Below are positions 1-5,530 of a DNA stretch of 8,819 bases, in pieces. A program made the translations under genes and the position numbers. How positions within the stretch are numbered: the stretch's first letter is position 1; each line of letters starts with the position of its first letter. Source of the DNA: JBBSGC01 sp038254525 (GTDB lineage Bacteria; Actinomycetota; Actinomycetes; Propionibacteriales; Nocardioidaceae); NCBI GenBank assembly GCA_038254525.1, contig JBBSGC010000084.1:1-8819 (forward strand), written 5' to 3'. Under the pieces are notes generated by a model. That model was not told the DNA's origin. It was given only the letters and a program-made list of their open reading frames with translations, and did no database searches.

Positions 1-419
1 CCGGCGGCGATCATGCCGACGATCAGACCCAGCAGCACCGAGACGCCCGCCAGCAGGCGCTTGCGGATGGGATCGACGACCTCCCGGTAGCGGGTCACCG
101 GGTCCAGCCGACGGGCACGCGGGACGACCACGGGCTGGTTGCGATAGGCCGCCACGACGTTGCCGGCGACGACCAGCGCAAACAGACCGCCGAACAAGAC
201 GAACAGCACAGCCCGGGTCACCAGCACCGTGGTGAACACACCGGAGTAGCCGACGGACTGGAACCACAGCCGGTCGGTCCAGAGCCCGGTGAAGACGGCG
301 CCGACGAACAACAGCGCCACCAGCGTCAACACTGTGGGCAGCACCACCCGGCGTCCGCTCGGCAGGCGACGGGCAGGTTCAGCGACCTGCTCGTCGTCGC
401 CGTCGAAGTCGTCGGCCAC
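1..419 (-). CDS. UPF0182 family large membrane protein, N-terminal part (runs off window)
   Basis: This is the first 139 codons of a gene that continues past the left edge. The start is GTG at 419-417, preceded by a good ribosome site (GGAGG, 5 nt spacing). The product opens with an acidic tail (VADDFDGDDE), then a hydrophobic segment at about residues 25-47, the motif DRLWFQSVGYSGVF (49-62), a second long hydrophobic segment (about 63-91), and a third starting near 122. The LWFQSVGYSGVF block followed by a membrane segment is characteristic of UPF0182 (COG1615), proteins normally around 950-1000 residues with several N-terminal membrane spans and a large extracytoplasmic region. The biochemical role is unknown. 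It lies 68 nt downstream of the PPA1309 family gene on the same strand, with no terminator visible between them, so it is probably the distal part of the same operon. Family assignment is confident; function is not. Confidence 0.9.
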   Translation of the reverse strand, partial: MADDFDGDDEQVAEPARRLPSGRRVVLPTVLTLVALLFVGAVFTGLWTDRLWFQSVGYSGVFTTVLVTRAVLFVLFGGLFALVVAGNVVAAYRNQPVVVPRARRLDPVTRYREVVDPIRKRLLAGVSVLLGLIVGMIAA

Positions 420-487
420 GCTGTCCTCCGTCTCCCGCTCCGGCGGGTGCTCTGCTACGAACGCGCGGGGCGGCCGCGACGTGCCCG

Positions 488-1030
488 TCAGTCTGTCAGG
501 GTGTGCCTGAGCAGACCGACCAGCGTCGGAACGAGGTCGACGCCGTCGAGCACGTCAGCCTGGTGCGACCGCAGCCGCACCGCACAATGCGCCCGCCCGT
601 CCCGGGTGACCGCGACGGCAAGCCTGACGTCCTGCTTGCCGGGATGCGCCGCGGCGGCCGCCAAGGCTTGCGTGTCGTCGAGGGGCAGGTGATCGTCAGC
701 GCCGGGCGGCAGCACCAGCCGCTCCACCACCGCGGCGCACCCGATGACCCCGGGCGGCCAGCCGATCGAAGCGAGCACCTCCTCCAGAGCCTGGTCAGCG
801 GGCACGTCCTCCTGCTCGATCGGCGTGTAGGTGCCGGCCGACTGCGCCGCATCGATGCCGAGCGACGCAGCCAGCGCCGGCTCCGCGTCGATCAGGTCGG
901 TCGTCGGCACCAGCGCATAGAGCCGGGGCGGCTGGTCCCAGCCGGAGGCGGCGACGTGCGCCTCGACTTCGAGCGCCACCGCCCGGATCGCCGGGTCGCC
1001 GGTCCCGGCGGCACCCGGGCTCGCGGTCAC
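488..1030 (-). CDS. PPA1309 family protein (actinobacterial, function unknown)
   Basis: The 180-residue product starts at GTG (1030-1028), which overlaps the TGA of the upstream protease gene as GTGA, so translation is probably coupled. There is no signal peptide or membrane segment, so it should be cytoplasmic. The N-terminal part is helical (DPAIRAVALEVEAHVAASGWDQPPRLYAL). The middle carries GWPPGVIGCAAVVERLVLPP (about residues 90-109), and the C-terminal half reads as strands (VRLAVAVTRDGRAHCAVRLR) and ends in a helix. Gene size, position between a YlbL-type protease and a UPF0182 gene, and the RLYALVPT and GWPPGV..CA motifs match the PPA1309 family, which I know only as a conserved actinobacterial hypothetical. 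No catalytic motif is visible. The tight coupling suggests a function linked to the PDZ/Lon protease; that is inference. Confidence 0.85.
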   Translation of the reverse strand: MTASPGAAGTGDPAIRAVALEVEAHVAASGWDQPPRLYALVPTTDLIDAEPALAASLGIDAAQSAGTYTPIEQEDVPADQALEEVLASIGWPPGVIGCAAVVERLVLPPGADDHLPLDDTQALAAAAAHPGKQDVRLAVAVTRDGRAHCAVRLRSHQADVLDGVDLVPTLVGLLRHTLTD

Positions 1031-2106
1031 GGGCAGCTCGGCACGGCGGCCGAGGGGTCGCGGGCCAGCGTCTTCAACGACGAGACGGCGTCGTCGAGCG
1101 TGGAGATCTTGACCAGCCGGATCGCGTCGAAGTTGACGTCGGCGCCGACGGCCTCGCCACAGTTCGTGGCAGGCACCAGGAAGATCGCCGCGCCGTCGTC
1201 CTGCGCCGACACGATCTTCTGCTGGATGCCGCCGATCGCGCCGACCGCGCCGTCGTAGCCGATGGCGCCGGTACCGGCGACGACCTGCCCGCCGGTCAGG
1301 TCCCCCGCTGTGAGCTTGTCGTAGATCGCCAGCGCGAACATGGTCCCGGCGCTCGGTCCTCCGATGTTGCGGGCCAGGTGGAACGACACGGGGAACGGCA
1401 GCGAGTAGCCGTCGGCCAGGCTGATCCCCACCATCGCCGACCCCGGGGAGGTGGTGGAGCTCCCTGCGGTCACCGTGGCGGTCGTGCGCTTGCCGCCACG
1501 CAGCAAGTCGAAGGAGATGACCTCGCCAGGGGCCTTCGCCTGCACCGCGCGTACGGCCGCCGCCGAGCTGGTGACGGGTGCGCCGTCGATGCTGACCAGG
1601 TGGTCCCCCGGCTGCAGCTGCCCGTCGGCTGGGCTACCGGTGACGACCGCGGCGACCTGCGGGTAGCTCTTGACCCGATACCCCGCCTCGGTCAAGCCGG
1701 CCACCTTGGCGGTGCTCTGTGAACCGGTCATCTCCACCTGGGTCTGCTGCTCGGCCTGCTGCACGCTCTGGTCCGGCGGATAGACCACGTCGCGCGGCAG
1801 CAGCGCCGCCTTGGGGTTGAACCAGGCGCCGAACGCCTGCAGCAGGCTCACCCGCGAGGCGGGGTTGGTCACCGAGACCGTGGTCATGCGCAGCTCGCCG
1901 GTCGTGGGATACGTCTTGACCTGCGGACCGAAGGAGATCACCGGGGTGGAGGTGGTCCTCCCTGAGGCGCTGATGTCGTAGCCCAGCGTGTCCGCGGTCA
2001 GCCCGGGTTCCTCGGTGACATAGGGCACCGGGAGCCAGAAGGCCACGGTCAGCAGCAGCGCGAGGAGCACCCCGGCGACGCTCAGCGTCGTGTTCCGCGC
2101 CGTCAT
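1027..2106 (-). CDS. YlbL-type membrane-anchored PDZ / Lon-like serine protease
   Basis: This is a 359-residue protein of the YlbL family (S16-type protease fused to a PDZ domain), comparable with Rv3194c. I chose the ATG at 2106 because it gives the usual short cytoplasmic tail followed by one signal-anchor helix (about residues 8-25) and has a GAGAGG ribosome site 9 nt upstream. An in-frame start at 2226 would add 40 residues that run across the upstream gene. The order is signal anchor, extracytoplasmic linker (30-135), PDZ domain (about 137-215, with GSPADGQLQPGDHLVSIDG at 157-175), and Lon proteolytic domain (about 225-345). The catalytic Ser-Lys dyad is visible as Ser252 in GGPSAG and Lys297 in IGGIQQK. 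The protease should face outside the membrane and clip membrane or secreted proteins; its substrates are unknown. Its stop overlaps the next gene's start as GTGA. Confidence 0.9.
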   Translation of the reverse strand: MTARNTTLSVAGVLLALLLTVAFWLPVPYVTEEPGLTADTLGYDISASGRTTSTPVISFGPQVKTYPTTGELRMTTVSVTNPASRVSLLQAFGAWFNPKAALLPRDVVYPPDQSVQQAEQQTQVEMTGSQSTAKVAGLTEAGYRVKSYPQVAAVVTGSPADGQLQPGDHLVSIDGAPVTSSAAAVRAVQAKAPGEVISFDLLRGGKRTTATVTAGSSTTSPGSAMVGISLADGYSLPFPVSFHLARNIGGPSAGTMFALAIYDKLTAGDLTGGQVVAGTGAIGYDGAVGAIGGIQQKIVSAQDDGAAIFLVPATNCGEAVGADVNFDAIRLVKISTLDDAVSSLKTLARDPSAAVPSCP

Positions 2107-2115
2107 GGCCGAGAG

Positions 2116-2121
2116 CCTCTC
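2116..2121 (-). promoter_or_regulatory. Ribosome binding site deciding the PDZ/Lon protease start
   Basis: On the minus strand GAGAGG lies 9 nt before the ATG at 2106 and overlaps the TGA stop (2122-2120) of the upstream small membrane protein. This supports the shorter protease and likely re-initiation from the upstream gene. The site also forms half of a small inverted repeat, GAGAG-c-CTCTC (2111-2121), which is too short to claim regulation. Confidence 0.55.
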
Positions 2122-2419
2122 ACCGCTGGTCGTGGTCAGAACCGGTCGGGGCGTGGCCCGTCCGGGTACGGCCGGAGCCCGCGTCGCCGTGCCGGTTCCG
2201 TTGCGAGGGGCGGACGGCGACGCCACTGGGTCGCTCCGCGCCCTGCCGGACCACCTGGCGGGCCCGGTCGGGAACCGGCCGGGCCAGCGCCCTGCCGAAC
2301 CGCTCGACCTTCGCCTCGTCGTCCTCGCGCCCGGAGCGCGGGCGACCGGCCCACAGCGCCCAGAGCATGGCCAGCGCCGTCACCGCCAACGGCGCCGCGA
2401 GCCACCAGAGGATCCGCAC
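2120..2419 (-). CDS. Small single-pass membrane protein, unknown function
   Basis: The 99-residue product starts at GTG (2419-2417), the most upstream possible start, since the next in-frame codon that matters upstream is a stop. The N-terminus is one strongly hydrophobic helix (MRILWWLAAPLAVTALAMLWALWAG, split here as residues 1-13 and 14-25). It is followed by an acidic patch (REDDEAKVERFGRAL) and a basic, low-complexity tail of about 50 residues. Third positions are almost all G or C along the whole frame, which favours real coding over the overlapping frame at 2136-2447. It sits 41 nt after the moaE-like gene and 13 nt before the PDZ/Lon protease, so it is very likely co-transcribed with both. 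The ribosome site is poor (GGAG only 2 nt from GTG). I recognise no family beyond 'conserved actinobacterial membrane protein'. A role with the neighbouring membrane protease is possible but unsupported. Confidence 0.65.
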   Translation of the reverse strand: MRILWWLAAPLAVTALAMLWALWAGRPRSGREDDEAKVERFGRALARPVPDRARQVVRQGAERPSGVAVRPSQRNRHGDAGSGRTRTGHAPTGSDHDQR

Positions 2420-2460
2420 GGCTCCAGAGTAGGCACCCGCTGGTCATGCTCCGGGGATGC

Positions 2461-2886
2461 TCAGGGCGTGCCGACCCACTCCTCGCTGCCGTCGCGGAAC
2501 AGCTGGTGCTTCCAGATCGGCACCGTGGCCTTGAGGTCGTCGATGAGGTCGCGGCAGGCGGCGAAGGCCGCGCCCCGGTGGACCGCAGCAGCGCCGACCA
2601 CTACGGCGAGGTCACCGATCCTCAGGTCTCCCACGCGGTGCACCGCGGCGAGGCCGAGCACGTGGTGGCGTTCCGCCACTGCGTCGACGACCGTCCGCAT
2701 GCGGCTCAGCGCGGTCGGGTGTGCCGAGTAGGTGAGCCCCGTGACCGCACGGTCGGCGTCGACGTCACGCACCGTACCGACGAAGACGACCACCCCTCCC
2801 GCGTGCGGATCGCCCAGCGCCGCGTACACCTCGTCGGCGCTCAGCGGGTCCGCCCGGATGTCGAGGAGGCGGACTGCGTCGGGCAT
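2461..2886 (-). CDS. moaE: Molybdopterin synthase large (catalytic) subunit, MoaE family
   Basis: The 141-residue cytoplasmic protein belongs to the MoaE family. MoaE dimers bind the thiocarboxylated C-terminus of MoaD and transfer sulfur to precursor Z (cPMP), making molybdopterin. Family landmarks are all present: VVFVGTVRD with Arg40, HRVGDLRIGDLAVVV (83-97), the VHRGAAF segment with His103-Arg104, and the C-terminal LKATVPIWKHQ with Lys119 and Lys126, then WVG. The two lysines fall at the same positions I remember for the E. coli active-site lysines, so the enzyme looks intact and full length. No moaD or other molybdenum-cofactor gene is in the window. It is the first gene of the leftward operon ending in UPF0182. 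A TAGGCT box lies exactly 6 nt before the ATG, and no strong Shine-Dalgarno sequence is present, suggesting a leaderless transcript. Many actinomycetes carry several moaE copies, so a paralogue is possible. Confidence 0.93.
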   Translation of the reverse strand: MPDAVRLLDIRADPLSADEVYAALGDPHAGGVVVFVGTVRDVDADRAVTGLTYSAHPTALSRMRTVVDAVAERHHVLGLAAVHRVGDLRIGDLAVVVGAAAVHRGAAFAACRDLIDDLKATVPIWKHQLFRDGSEEWVGTP

Positions 2887-2892
2887 GGCGGC

Positions 2893-2898
2893 AGCCTA
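2893..2898 (-). promoter_or_regulatory. Candidate -10 box for a leaderless moaE operon transcript
   Basis: On the minus strand TAGGCT fits the TANNNT -10 pattern and ends 6 nt before the ATG at 2886, which would put the transcription start at or next to the A of the start codon. No recognisable -35 hexamer lies 16-19 nt upstream. Only a weak TAGG could serve as a ribosome site. Confidence 0.4.
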
Positions 2899-2962
2899 CG
2901 CGGGGCTGCTGGGGGGCCTCGGGACAGTGAATTGACCGGGTCGTCGTCGCCGGGCCGGCGGG

Positions 2963-2968
2963 TACGTT
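2963..2968 (+). promoter_or_regulatory. Candidate -10 box for a leaderless transcript of the zincin-like gene
   Basis: TACGTT (TANNNT) ends exactly 6 nt before the ATG at 2975. The GGAGG that follows is only 1 nt from the ATG, too close to act as a normal Shine-Dalgarno site, which favours leaderless expression. A TTGACC lies at 2932-2937, but its 25-nt spacer to this box is too long for an ordinary -35. The 88-nt gap at 2887-2974 therefore serves two divergent transcripts with mirror-image geometry. Confidence 0.45.
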
Positions 2969-2974
2969 GGAGGC

Positions 2975-4327
2975 ATGGCACTTCCCGGTGACGAGACCCC
3001 CGCCGACGGCGACGACGCCAACCATTCGGACAACCCGTTCGCCGGCACCCCGTTCGAGCACCTGCTCGGGGGTCTCGGCGGTGGTGCACTGCCCGACCTG
3101 AGCTCGCTGATGGGCCAGTTCCAGCAGATGTTCAGCTCGCAGGCCGGCAACGTCAACTGGGACCTCGCCACCTCGGTCGCGCGTGCCGAGGTCGCCAAGC
3201 ACCCGGATCGCTCGCCCGGAGCGGCCGATCGCGCCGGGTTGGCCGACGCCGCCCGGCTGGCAGAGCACTGGCTCGACGAGGCTACGGTGCTTCCCGCCGG
3301 CGCCCGCGAGGTCGAGCCATGGAGCCGGGCCGAGTGGGTCGAGAGCACCCGGGCCAGCTGGCAGCAGCTCGTGGAGCCCATAGCGGCGAACGTGGTGCGG
3401 GCGATGAGCGATGCCATGCCCGCAGAGGTGCGGCAGATGGCCGGACCGTTGATCGGCATGCTCAGCCAGGTCGGTGGCGCGTTGTTCGGCCAGCAGGTCG
3501 GCCAGGCGGTCGGTGAGCTCGCCGGCGAGGTCGTGAGCGCCTCCGACGTCGGCCTGCCGTTGGCGACGACGTCGGCGCTCGTGGTGAGCAACGTCGAGAC
3601 CTTCGGCGCGGGGCTTCCGCAGAGCGCCGAGGACGTGCGGCTCTACCTGACCCTTCGCGAGTGCGCGTATCAGCGGTTGTTCGTGCACGTGCCGTGGCTC
3701 AAGGCACACCTGTTCGGGGCGGTCGAGGAGTTCGGTCGCGGCACCCGTATCGACGTGGGCGCCATCGAGTCACAGCTGAGCGGGCTCGACCCCTCCGACC
3801 CCCAGAAGATCCAAGACGCCCTGAGCGGCGGCCTCTTCGAACCCGAGCAGACGCCCGAGCAGCGCGCGGCACTGGCCCGGCTGGAGACGCTCCTGGCGCT
3901 CGTCGAGGGCTGGGTCGACGATGTTGTCACCTCGGCGACGCGAGACCGGATGCCGAGCGCGGTGCCCCTGCGCGAGGCGGTCCGCCGTCGTCGGGCCGCG
4001 GGTGGACCGGCCGAGCAGACCTTCGCCTCCCTGGTGGGCCTCGAGCTGCGGCCCCGTCGCCTGCGGGACGCGGCGAACCTGTGGGCGGCGCTGCGGGACG
4101 CGCGCGGCACCGCCGGTCGCGACGCCGTGTGGGCGCATCCGGACCTGCTGCCGACGCAGGCCGACCTCGACGACCCGATGGGCTTCGCCCGGCCGGACAC
4201 CAACGCGCTCGAGGAGGCGACCAGCGGCGAGTTCGACGCAGCCCTCGAGGCGTTGCTCGACGAGGACGCTGCCAGCGGCGACGCGGGGACCGACAAGGAC
4301 GGCGACGGACCTCCCGGCTCCTCGTGA
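2975..4327 (+). CDS. DUF2342 / Zincin_2 family protein ('zinc-dependent metalloprotease'), site degenerate
   Basis: The 450-residue protein is of the actinobacterial putative-hydrolase branch of DUF2342, the type of Rv3195. Recognition rests on PFEHLLGG near residue 26, NVNWDLATSVAR (59-70), the Gly-rich helical stretch MLSQVGGALFGQQVGQAVGEL (split at 162-171 and 172-182), LREC..RLF.HVPWL (227-242), LVEGWVDDVV (309-318), and the family's near-invariant tail from about 342 (GGPAEQTF, GLELRPRRLRDAANLW, VWAHPDLLPTQADLDDP). The C-terminal 40 residues are acidic and probably disordered. There is no signal peptide, so it should be cytoplasmic. Where the F420-associated relatives read HExxH, this protein reads RECAY (228-232): the glutamate is kept and both histidines are absent. 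Zinc binding and protease activity are therefore doubtful despite the family name. The stop overlaps the Nudix gene's start (GTGA), so the two are likely coupled. Confidence 0.9.
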   Translation: MALPGDETPADGDDANHSDNPFAGTPFEHLLGGLGGGALPDLSSLMGQFQQMFSSQAGNVNWDLATSVARAEVAKHPDRSPGAADRAGLADAARLAEHWLDEATVLPAGAREVEPWSRAEWVESTRASWQQLVEPIAANVVRAMSDAMPAEVRQMAGPLIGMLSQVGGALFGQQVGQAVGELAGEVVSASDVGLPLATTSALVVSNVETFGAGLPQSAEDVRLYLTLRECAYQRLFVHVPWLKAHLFGAVEEFGRGTRIDVGAIESQLSGLDPSDPQKIQDALSGGLFEPEQTPEQRAALARLETLLALVEGWVDDVVTSATRDRMPSAVPLREAVRRRRAAGGPAEQTFASLVGLELRPRRLRDAANLWAALRDARGTAGRDAVWAHPDLLPTQADLDDPMGFARPDTNALEEATSGEFDAALEALLDEDAASGDAGTDKDGDGPPGSS

Positions 4328-4914
4328 GCCTGCACGCCGACGCCGTGCGCGTGCTGGCCGGCTGGGCGCCGCCGGACTCCGTCCAGATCGACCTACGCGC
4401 GGCGTACCTGGACCACCTCGAACGCCATCCCGCGGGGCTAGCCCGCAGCTGCGTACCCGATCACCTGACGGCCAGCGCGCTCGTGGTCAGCGATGACCAC
4501 CGACGGGTCCTGCTGACCCTGCACGCGCGCATCGGGCGCTGGCTGCAGACCGGCGGTCACTGCGAGGACGACGTCTCACTGGCGGCGGCCGCGCTGCGCG
4601 AAGCGGCTGAGGAAAGCGGCATCAGCGGGTTGGAGATCGTCCCGCAGCCCGTGCTGTTGTCGCGTCACGAGGTCGCGTGCGGGCCTGTGCGCCCGGCGTG
4701 CCACCTCGACGTGCAGTACGTCTGTGTGGCACCGCCGGGGGCACGTCTCACCTGCAGCACCGAGTCGGCTGACCTGGCGTGGTTCGACGTCGACGCGTTG
4801 CCGGCCGGCACCGACCGCTCGGTTCGGGAGCTGGTGCGCAGCGCGCTGGAGCGGCTGGCTCAGGCGTCGCCGTCGCCGTCCAGCTCGGCCGCTGCGGTCA
4901 CCCCGTCGAGGTAG
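4324..4914 (+). CDS. Nudix hydrolase
   Basis: This is a 196-residue Nudix-superfamily protein, the type that splits nucleoside-diphosphate-linked or similar substrates with Mg2+. The start is GTG at 4324, overlapping the upstream stop as GTGA. The same frame stays open for 660 nt further upstream only as a shadow of the preceding gene. After a helical N-terminus (about 1-45) comes the fold: TASALVVSDDHRRVLLTLH (49-67), GRWLQTGGHCEDD (71-83), the Nudix helix with LREAAEESGI (91-100), and a later strand ending in LAWFDVDALPAGTD (151-164). REAAEESG keeps the metal-binding glutamates Glu93, Glu96 and Glu97. The first glutamate of the strict GX5EX7REUXEEXGU box is replaced by Val84, and the GGHC-E loop looks one residue shorter than in relatives I remember. 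Substrate cannot be told. The last 18 codons overlap the convergent peptidase gene. Confidence 0.92.
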   Translation: MSLHADAVRVLAGWAPPDSVQIDLRAAYLDHLERHPAGLARSCVPDHLTASALVVSDDHRRVLLTLHARIGRWLQTGGHCEDDVSLAAAALREAAEESGISGLEIVPQPVLLSRHEVACGPVRPACHLDVQYVCVAPPGARLTCSTESADLAWFDVDALPAGTDRSVRELVRSALERLAQASPSPSSSAAAVTPSR

Positions 4915-5387
4915 CCGCGGGCCCGCTCGGTGCGCGGGAAGCGCTCGACCCAGCGCCAGAAGTCGGGGCCGTGCCCCGGGACCAGCAGGTGCGTCAGCTC
5001 GTGGAGGAGCACGTAGTCGGTGACCCAGGTCGGCATGCCGCGCAGCCGGTCCGAGAGCCGGATCGAGCCGTCGGTGACTGTGCACGATCCCCAGCGGGAT
5101 CGCATCGTGTCTACCCAGCGCACCGAGGACGGCACGGCCGCGCCGTCGAGGTAGCGACGCGACAGCTCCTCCGCCCGACGCACCAGCTCGGCATCACCGG
5201 GTTGTCGGCGCGCCTGTTGGCGATCCAGCCGGGCGAGCATCGCCTCCACCCACGCGCGCTCCTCGGCCCGGCTCAGCCGCGCGGGCACCAGTACGACGAC
5301 CTTCCCGCCCTCGCGGTAGGCCGCCACGGTGCGCCGGCGCCGGCTGCTGCGGCGCACCTCGACCGGTGGCGGGTCCGGCAGCTCCAC
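4860..5387 (-). CDS. YgjP-like M48-type metallopeptidase (DUF45)
   Basis: This is a 175-residue zinc peptidase of the YgjP/DUF45 group with no membrane segment. The active site is complete: HELTH at residues 129-133 with catalytic Glu130, and a third zinc ligand at His139 in PGHGPDFW. The family's RSRWGSC motif sits at 96-102. The basic N-terminal RRSSRRRRTV leads into the first strands. I prefer GTG at 5387 over the in-frame ATG at 5471: the 28 extra codons have only about 63 % G or C at third positions, look unlike family N-termini, and a TAGGTT box lies 7 nt before the GTG. The longer form would be 203 residues. The 3' end overlaps the convergent Nudix gene by 55 nt. The biological substrate is unknown; some relatives sit next to restriction genes, but nothing here suggests that. 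Its position beside the Nudix and ABC1 kinase genes is typical of actinomycetes, from memory. Confidence 0.88.
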   Translation of the reverse strand: MELPDPPPVEVRRSSRRRRTVAAYREGGKVVVLVPARLSRAEERAWVEAMLARLDRQQARRQPGDAELVRRAEELSRRYLDGAAVPSSVRWVDTMRSRWGSCTVTDGSIRLSDRLRGMPTWVTDYVLLHELTHLLVPGHGPDFWRWVERFPRTERARGYLDGVTAAAELDGDGDA

Positions 5388-5394
5388 AGGTGCC

Positions 5395-5400
5395 AACCTA
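5395..5400 (-). promoter_or_regulatory. Candidate -10 box for a leaderless YgjP-like peptidase transcript
   Basis: On the minus strand TAGGTT (TANNNT) ends 7 nt before the GTG at 5387. No Shine-Dalgarno sequence lies at a usual distance and no clear -35 is seen. If real, it fixes the shorter start of the peptidase gene. Confidence 0.35.
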
Positions 5401-5501
5401 GGTCGCGACACCCGGGAATCCACGGCATCGTCCCCGTAGTGCAGGGGTGCCTTCCGTGATGTCCGATTCATACCCAGGCCGGTGAACCTGCGACTGGGCC
5501 A

Positions 5502-5530
5502 TTGACCGCGGGGTCACGCGCTCCTACGGT
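5502..5530 (+). promoter_or_regulatory. Sigma70-type promoter in the long intergenic region
   Basis: TTGACC (5502-5507) and TACGGT (5525-5530) are separated by exactly 17 nt. This is the best -35/-10 pair in the window. Transcription should start near 5536-5538 and run rightward towards the zinc-ribbon gene at 5821, giving either a leader of about 285 nt or a separate small RNA. Confidence 0.55.

Noticed and set aside
503..1258. 251-codon open frame on the plus strand
   Set aside because: It lies opposite the PPA1309 gene and the 3' part of the PDZ/Lon gene. The product is Arg/Gly-rich with no recognisable fold, as expected for antisense frames in GC-rich DNA.
2107..2226. 40-residue N-terminal extension of the PDZ/Lon protease
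   Set aside because: It overlaps the upstream small membrane protein in another frame, reads as low-complexity sequence, and would place the signal anchor unusually far from the N-terminus. The ATG at 2106 has a good ribosome site.
2765..3709. 314-codon open frame on the minus strand
   Set aside because: It is antisense to moaE's promoter region and the zincin-like gene. It has no ribosome site and a His/Arg/Gly-rich product without motifs, and it would cross the divergent promoter gap.
3661..4323. N-terminal 221 codons of a long frame continuous with the Nudix gene
   Set aside because: This is the +1 shadow of the zincin-like gene (Arg/Ala-rich). The true Nudix start is the GTG at 4324 in the GTGA overlap, and a fusion protein is not supported.
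5388..5471. 28-residue N-terminal extension of the YgjP-like peptidase from ATG 5471
   Set aside because: Third-position G+C drops to about 63 %, the residues do not resemble family N-termini, and no ribosome site precedes the ATG. It remains possible.
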